Origin: JABSOG01 sp041583135
GTDB lineage: Bacteria; Pseudomonadota; Gammaproteobacteria; Enterobacterales; Alteromonadaceae
Direction of reading: 5' to 3'
Assembly: GCA_041583135.1 (NCBI GenBank)
Contig: JBFHGJ010000161.1
Location: 1 to 9,935, forward strand
Length of the DNA stretch: 9,935 nucleotides
Shown: positions 6,056-9,935 of the stretch, piece by piece
Numbering within the stretch: position 1 is the first letter of the stretch
Layout: the number at the start of each line of letters is the position of its first letter
Made by a program: the position numbers and the translations under genes
The notes under the pieces: generated by a model
Told to the model about the DNA's origin: nothing
What the model saw: the letters and a program-made list of their open reading frames with translations, nothing else
The model's database searches: none

Positions 6056-8368
6056 GTTATTCTGCCAGTTCGTCACCCAAGCTCTTAGCAATTCAACATC
6101 ACGGTTGATCTCTGAATGAAAATCCATCAGCTGTGTTTCCAGCAGCCCCCACTTGGGATCTTCAATATGCTCATAATCTTTGGCGCGCTTTTGGATCTCA
6201 GCAAGCCCCACCGAGCTGGCCGCGCCTTTGAGTTTATGAGCGGCGGATTGAAATTCCTCCAAGTTCTGCGTCACCACATACTCCACCATACGGTTGAGAT
6301 AACTCGGCAACAACTGCTCAAACAGCTCAATACTTTGTTCGAAGGCATCGGCCCCAAGGGTTTCTAAATAGTCGAGCAGCGTTTGCTCATCCAATACCGT
6401 ATTACTGCCAGACGCTTTCACTGCTGGCTTTTCTTCAGCGAGCGCAGGCTGCGGTTCTTGCTCAAACAACTCAGCCAACATGGTATCGAGTTTTTGCGTG
6501 TTGACCGGCTTGGCCAGCGCCCCTTGCATACGAATGCCTCGTAACTGCTCCTCTGCTTTGCCGACATTGGCGGTCAGCGCCACCAGCGCCAAATCATCCC
6601 AGCGCGGGTCGGCGCGAATGATACGAGCAATTTCATCACCGTTCATATCCGGCAATTTCATATCCAGCAGCACCAAATCGATATCATCTTCGGTTTCAAG
6701 TAGGGCCAACGCCTCGGCGCCATCCTCAGCCCAAATCACCTCATGACCGCGCTGCTCCAACAAACTCTTGGCAATTTTGGCGTTCAGCGGCACGTCTTCG
6801 ACCAACAGAATATTCAGCTCGCGAATTTCGTACACCCGCGCTTGCGGTTTTTCGGTGATCTCAACCGGCATGGTCACACTAAACTGGCTGCCCTCATTGA
6901 GCACAGATTGCACCATTACCGTACCGCCCATTTTCTCAACCAACGCCTTAGAGACGGCAAGGCCGATACCAGAGCCAAGGGCATTAAGACCCTTATGGTC
7001 GCCGCCTTTGTAATAAAGATTAAAGATATTTCTCAGTTCTTCTTCCGGGATACCGATGCCCGTGTCCTTTACCACAAACTTAACATAGTGCTGCTGGCCA
7101 TCTTGATAAGACTCTAAGGAAAACGACACCGAGCCGGACTGGGTGAACTTGACGGCGTTGTTGATAAGATTCCATAGCACCTGTCTGAGTCTTGTCGGGT
7201 CGATACTAATATACATATCCACCTCGCCACGCATGTCAAACGGGAATTTCAGCCCTTTTTGCTCGGCAATGAGGCTACCGAAGTTCAAGATATCATTGGC
7301 AAAATCATGCAAAAACACCGACTCGCGTACAATATCGACTTCGTTTCTATCGACCTTATCTAAGTCAATAATATCGTTGAAGATATTCCCCAAAGTCTCC
7401 GCACTGGAAAACACCGTGCGAGCGCAACTGCGCTGCTGCTCGTCAAGCTGAGAGTCAAGCAACATGCGCGTCAAGCCGACAATACCATTAAGCGGTGTTC
7501 TTAACTCATGGCTCAAAGTGGCAATAAAGTTACCTTTATCCTGATAGGCCTTTTCCAGTGCCTGCTCAGCCAATTTACGGGCGGTAATATCACGGCCAAA
7601 GCCGAGTAGACCAATGTAATTGCCGTTGGAATCAAAAAACGGCACCTTACGCATTTCAAACCAGTGGGTTGAACCATCGGGCATCGCGTACTCGACATCC
7701 AAGGTCACCTCAGATTGCTTGGCCGAAACCTCTTGATCAGTCAAAATGGCAGACGGCGCTTGGTTCGACGGATAGATATCCGACGCATACTTGCCTATCA
7801 ATTGCTCTTGCGATTTGCCCACGACGGCAGCAAACATCTTATTACACCCGGCAAAACGCCCGGCAACATCACGGTAATAGAAAAGGTCGGGAGAGCTATC
7901 GACAATTGAGCGCAGCAACAAGCTTTGTTCTTCTAACTCTTGCTGCGCTTTTTTACGGCTGATGATCTCTTTGCGCAGTTCATCGACCGCATTGCGCTTG
8001 GCAGAAAACGCCTTTTTGCGTTCTTCGATTTCAAAGTTAAGGCGACGAATATTTTCTTTAAAACTCTCGTTGAGCAGTATTTCCTGAGCGGTAGACTCTT
8101 TTAGATCCAAAATGGTTTTTTCAAGGTGGGTGACGAGATTGATCAGCCCATAGATAAAGGCAGGCGAAATGGTGGCGGCGGTGATCACCGAGCCGAGCAA
8201 ATCATGATTGGACAGCTCGCCGACCATAATAAAATGATACCCAGCGGAAATAATAATGGCACTTAAAATGACGATACCGTAAATAAAAGAGCTGGCCTTA
8301 AGCCCACCCCAACGGCTGATCAATTTGGAAAACGCCTTGGCCCATGGCCGGATCGTAGTATTCGACAT
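6053..8368 (-). CDS. arcB: ArcB, hybrid sensor histidine kinase of the aerobic respiration control system
   Basis: A 771-residue inner-membrane kinase that in the known system senses quinone redox state and phosphorylates ArcA. Order of domains: two membrane helices (about 25-49 and 57-79) joined by a very short periplasmic loop; a charged coiled-coil linker (80-146); PAS (about 148-268); HisKA with SHELRTPLNG, His287; HATPase with N-box NLINNAVKF, G1 DTGIGIP (435-441) and G2 GSGIGLAV (465-472); receiver (519-633) with acidic Glu524/Asp525, Asp569, Thr599 and Lys620; Hpt with AAHKLKGAAS, His711. These align with E. coli His292, Asp576 and His717 at near-constant offset, so the three-step relay looks complete. 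Cys175 corresponds to E. coli Cys180, but the Cys241 position is Trp236; the only other cysteine is Cys316. The ATG at 8368 is chosen from alignment of the N-terminus; a GTG at 8434 would add 22 residues unlike ArcB. No strong Shine-Dalgarno site precedes the ATG. Divergent from folE2; no arcA in the window. Confidence 0.96.
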   Translation of the reverse strand: MSNTTIRPWAKAFSKLISRWGGLKASSFIYGIVILSAIIISAGYHFIMVGELSNHDLLGSVITAATISPAFIYGLINLVTHLEKTILDLKESTAQEILLNESFKENIRRLNFEIEERKKAFSAKRNAVDELRKEIISRKKAQQELEEQSLLLRSIVDSSPDLFYYRDVAGRFAGCNKMFAAVVGKSQEQLIGKYASDIYPSNQAPSAILTDQEVSAKQSEVTLDVEYAMPDGSTHWFEMRKVPFFDSNGNYIGLLGFGRDITARKLAEQALEKAYQDKGNFIATLSHELRTPLNGIVGLTRMLLDSQLDEQQRSCARTVFSSAETLGNIFNDIIDLDKVDRNEVDIVRESVFLHDFANDILNFGSLIAEQKGLKFPFDMRGEVDMYISIDPTRLRQVLWNLINNAVKFTQSGSVSFSLESYQDGQQHYVKFVVKDTGIGIPEEELRNIFNLYYKGGDHKGLNALGSGIGLAVSKALVEKMGGTVMVQSVLNEGSQFSVTMPVEITEKPQARVYEIRELNILLVEDVPLNAKIAKSLLEQRGHEVIWAEDGAEALALLETEDDIDLVLLDMKLPDMNGDEIARIIRADPRWDDLALVALTANVGKAEEQLRGIRMQGALAKPVNTQKLDTMLAELFEQEPQPALAEEKPAVKASGSNTVLDEQTLLDYLETLGADAFEQSIELFEQLLPSYLNRMVEYVVTQNLEEFQSAAHKLKGAASSVGLAEIQKRAKDYEHIEDPKWGLLETQLMDFHSEINRDVELLRAWVTNWQNN

Positions 8369-8698
8369 AATTGTTATAGTTTGAAAATTCTCACTGAAAG
8401 CACGCTTAAGCCCAACTGTTAAGCTTAGCGCCACTATCGACTTTTTACCCGGAAATTATTGTACACCGCGAGTCTAACGCAAAGCCGGTTTAATTCAAAA
8501 CAATGTCCCTTCGCTACGGCCAAAACTTACCCAAGTTGATAATAATTGTCATTTCAGTGTCATTTTGCATACCCATTGCCGAGCAACTTGTTATACAATG
8601 TCGGGCTTTATTTGACGCCCTCGCCTCAATGGTCACCTTTGTTGGTGATAGAGGTTCACAACACTGTCGCTCCACCGACACTTAAATGCGGAGAAAAA
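8369..8698. other. Divergent arcB/folE2 control region without a gene
   Basis: This is 330 bases between the two start codons. It contains the Fur-type operator described separately. On the folE2 side there is a possible -10, TACAAT (8594-8599), about 100 bases before the folE2 start, within a small TTGT-TAT-ACAA dyad (8588-8598); no good -35 is found at the right distance. On the arcB side TACAAT also occurs on the minus strand (8458-8463), about 90 bases before the arcB start, again with a poor -35. Short open frames here are spurious in-frame extensions or shadows. Confidence 0.5.
8537..8551. promoter_or_regulatory. Fur box (7-1-7 type) between arcB and folE2
   Basis: TGATAATAATTGTCA matches the Fur 7-1-7 consensus TGATAAT-N-ATTATCA at 13 of 14 defined positions. 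It is itself a 15-bp dyad with one mismatched pair. Its right half overlaps TTGTCA (8546-8551), a possible -35. It lies about 150 bases before folE2 and about 170 before arcB, so either or both could be targets. Only the match is seen; binding by Fur, rather than by Zur or another paralogue, is inferred. Confidence 0.6.
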
Positions 8699-9625
8699 AT
8701 GGTCACTGAAATGCCGGACATTGCGCACCATACACAAGCGCAAACTGAAGGAATGCTAGACTGGGTAGGCATGAGCAACATCGAGTTGCCACTGATGCTG
8801 GCCTGCCGAGATGAAGGAGAAAAAGCGGTGCAAACACGCGCCGAGGCATTTGTTGATATGCAAGACCCCAAGGCCAAAGGCATTCACATGTCTCGGCTGT
8901 ATTTGCTACTCGATGAGCTGTCAACCGAACAAACCTTGACACCAAAGGTTTTGGCCCAGCTATTAAATGGCTTTATCAGCTCTCACCAAGAGCTGAGCGA
9001 AAAGGCTTTTATCAAATTCGATTTTGATTTTGATATGCGTCGTAAGTCCTTGCTCTCAGGCAAAAGCGGTTGGAAAGCCTATCCGATGACCCTTATAGGC
9101 GAGCTGGACAAAGGCAACATCACCATTACGATGTCGGCCAAAGTGCCCTACTCGTCAACCTGCCCCTGTTCGGCCGCGCTGGCAAGACAGCTTATTCAAG
9201 ACGCCTTTGCCGCAAAATTCAAAGGTAGAGACACCTTAGACAGCGCCGAAATTCACCAATGGCTGGGCACCTCTGAGGGCATTATGGCGACCCCACACAG
9301 CCAGCGCTCGATTGCCGAGGTTAAAGTGAAACTTTCAAGTGAAATTGACGCCTTTCCAATTCTTGCACTAATCGACCGCATTGAAAACGCCCTACAAACC
9401 CCAGTGCAAGCGGCAGTAAAACGCATCGACGAACAAGAATTTGCCCGCTTAAACGGCCAAAACCCGATGTTTTGTGAAGACGCCGCCAGAAAGCTCCAGC
9501 ACGAGCTGAATCAGCACAGCGAATACTTAGACTTTTGGCTGAGAGTCAACCACTACGAATCGCTGCACGCTCATGACGCGGTAAGTATTGCCACAAAAGG
9601 CATTGCTGGCGGGTTTAGGCCGTAG
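8699..9625 (+). CDS. folE2: GTP cyclohydrolase FolE2 (type IB, zinc-independent)
   Basis: A 308-residue cytosolic enzyme predicted to convert GTP to 7,8-dihydroneopterin triphosphate and formate, the first step of tetrahydrofolate (and queuosine precursor) synthesis. FolE2 works with Mn or Fe rather than the Zn of FolE. Family signatures are present in order: MQDPKAKGIHMSRLY (54-68); STCPCSAALARQLIQ (153-167), containing the conserved metal/active-site cysteine region; ATPHSQRS (197-204) with the conserved His and Arg; NPMFCEDAARKLQ (255-267); and NHYESLHAHDA (284-294). The longer frame from 8546 adds 51 residues without family character. ATG at 8699 has GGAG at 8690-8693, five bases away, and gives the usual family length. 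It is a single-gene unit, divergent from arcB. A Fur-type box upstream suggests metal-responsive expression. Whether a zinc-dependent folE exists elsewhere in the genome cannot be seen. Confidence 0.96.
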   Translation: MVTEMPDIAHHTQAQTEGMLDWVGMSNIELPLMLACRDEGEKAVQTRAEAFVDMQDPKAKGIHMSRLYLLLDELSTEQTLTPKVLAQLLNGFISSHQELSEKAFIKFDFDFDMRRKSLLSGKSGWKAYPMTLIGELDKGNITITMSAKVPYSSTCPCSAALARQLIQDAFAAKFKGRDTLDSAEIHQWLGTSEGIMATPHSQRSIAEVKVKLSSEIDAFPILALIDRIENALQTPVQAAVKRIDEQEFARLNGQNPMFCEDAARKLQHELNQHSEYLDFWLRVNHYESLHAHDAVSIATKGIAGGFRP

Positions 9626-9651
9626 GTTTTTTACGGTTTAGCTTCTAATAG

Positions 9652-9685
9652 AAAAACCAGAGCCGTTTTGGCAACGGCTCTGGTT
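9652..9685. terminator. 13-bp hairpin terminator downstream of folE2
   Basis: AACCAGAGCCGTT (9655-9667) and AACGGCTCTGGTT (9673-9685) pair perfectly around the loop TTGGC. The minus-strand reading is followed by TTTTTC, a canonical T-tract. The plus-strand reading ends GGTT then CTAATA, so for folE2 the T-tract is weak. It probably works in both directions, and better for minus-strand transcripts coming from the right. Confidence 0.8.
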
Positions 9686-9803
9686 CTAATAAAAAGCCTA
9701 AATTTTATTCTCTAAATCACCTACAATGTTTGCATTAATCTATTTAACCTGAACTTTGCGTAAGGCGGGTCAATGCCCTTAAACTCATCGCTCCTTTTGA
9801 AAA

Positions 9804-9915
9804 GCGGGAGAGTGCTGATATTTTCTTCGATAACAATCCAAATTTGCGCCGCTTTAGTCGCCTAAAGCAAACAAATTTGGGGCAGTTAGCGATGAAAATA
9901 GCTGTGCTCTACGGC
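9804..9915. repeat. Diverged long inverted repeat with nested hairpin, origin unknown
   Basis: The left arm (9804-9846) and the reverse complement of the right arm (9872-9915) agree at about 32 of 43 positions with a one-base length difference. This includes an exact CCAAATTTG/CAAATTTGG at the inner ends and an exact ATTTTC block. The 25-base centre holds its own perfect hairpin, GCTTTAG-TCGC-CTAAAGC (9851-9868). The whole could fold as one rod of about 112 bases. It may be a miniature mobile element, a remnant of one, or a structured RNA; similarity continues weakly outward and is cut by the window end. Confidence 0.5.
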
Positions 9916-9935
9916 CCTTCCTTACGTGAAGCTCA

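Larger units (their letters stand above)
9626..9935. other. Right-end region without a supportable gene
   Basis: After folE2 there is a strong hairpin (9655-9685), an AT-rich stretch (about 9686-9780) in which I see nothing, and then a diverged inverted repeat (9804-9915). A frame starting at ATG 9892 on the plus strand runs off the window after 14 codons with no clear ribosome-binding site. Two minus-strand frames of 46 and 54 codons end near 9730-9750 but are unrecognised. None is called as a gene. Confidence 0.6.

Noticed and set aside
8405..8430. ArcA-like TGTTAA/CTTAAG repeats upstream of arcB
   Set aside because: The TTAA elements are 13 bases apart, not the 11 expected for ArcA direct repeats, and the second element is a poor match.
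8369..8434. GTG start adding 22 residues to ArcB
   Set aside because: E. coli-type ArcB begins close before the first membrane helix; the ATG at 8368 gives a matching N-terminus and conserved residue numbering.
8590..8602. Zur operator candidate GTTATACAATGTC upstream of folE2
   Set aside because: Only the left half matches the Zur consensus; the right half and the dyad symmetry are poor, and the AT-rich core also explains it as a -10 region.
8546..8698. 51-residue N-terminal extension of FolE2
   Set aside because: The segment does not look like the family, no good ribosome-binding site precedes it, and it would place the Fur box on its start codon. The ATG at 8699 has GGAG at proper spacing.
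9727..9935. Short minus-strand frames (46 and 54 codons) and the plus-strand start at 9892
   Set aside because: The minus frames are interrupted by stops just upstream and not recognised as any transposase or known protein. The plus frame has only 14 codons in the window and no clear ribosome-binding site.

Overview
The window looks like ordinary chromosome from a marine-type gammaproteobacterium (order Alteromonadales/Vibrionales in the broad sense). The basis is a full-length ArcB kinase aligning closely with the E. coli protein, a proteobacterial-type FolE2, a periplasmic tricorn-like protease, intermediate base composition and conventional Shine-Dalgarno sites. I cannot fix the genus. Many Shewanella use the divergent ArcS/HptA pair instead of a canonical ArcB, so a related genus is at least as likely.

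Layout: a small lipoprotein gene (+, 85-522) ends at a strong hairpin terminator. A Fic-domain gene runs towards it (-, 582-1484) and stops within a few bases of that terminator. A divergent 190-bp gap leads to an EamA/DMT-family exporter (+, 1675-2574), whose stop codon lies in the loop of a 12-bp perfect hairpin shared with the convergent tricorn-like S41 peptidase (-, 2594-5845). A 207-bp gap rich in inverted repeats separates the peptidase from arcB (-, 6053-8368). A 330-bp divergent region with a near-consensus Fur box separates arcB from folE2 (+, 8699-9625). The last 310 bases hold a hairpin terminator and a diverged inverted repeat of about 110 bp, with no supportable gene.

The genes do not form one pathway: gene orientations give mostly single-gene transcription units. 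The thematic links are stress and envelope functions (lipoprotein, exporter, periplasmic protease), redox control (ArcB) and metal-responsive folate synthesis (FolE2, the zinc-independent GTP cyclohydrolase). I see no phage, CRISPR, rRNA, tRNA or intact insertion sequence.

I do not see a clearly new multi-gene system. The points most worth a second look are: the Fur-type operator between arcB and folE2; an ArcB lacking the second redox-switch cysteine; a Fic protein with His in place of the metal-binding acidic residue and an apparently missing C-terminal domain; and the unexplained inverted repeat at the right edge.
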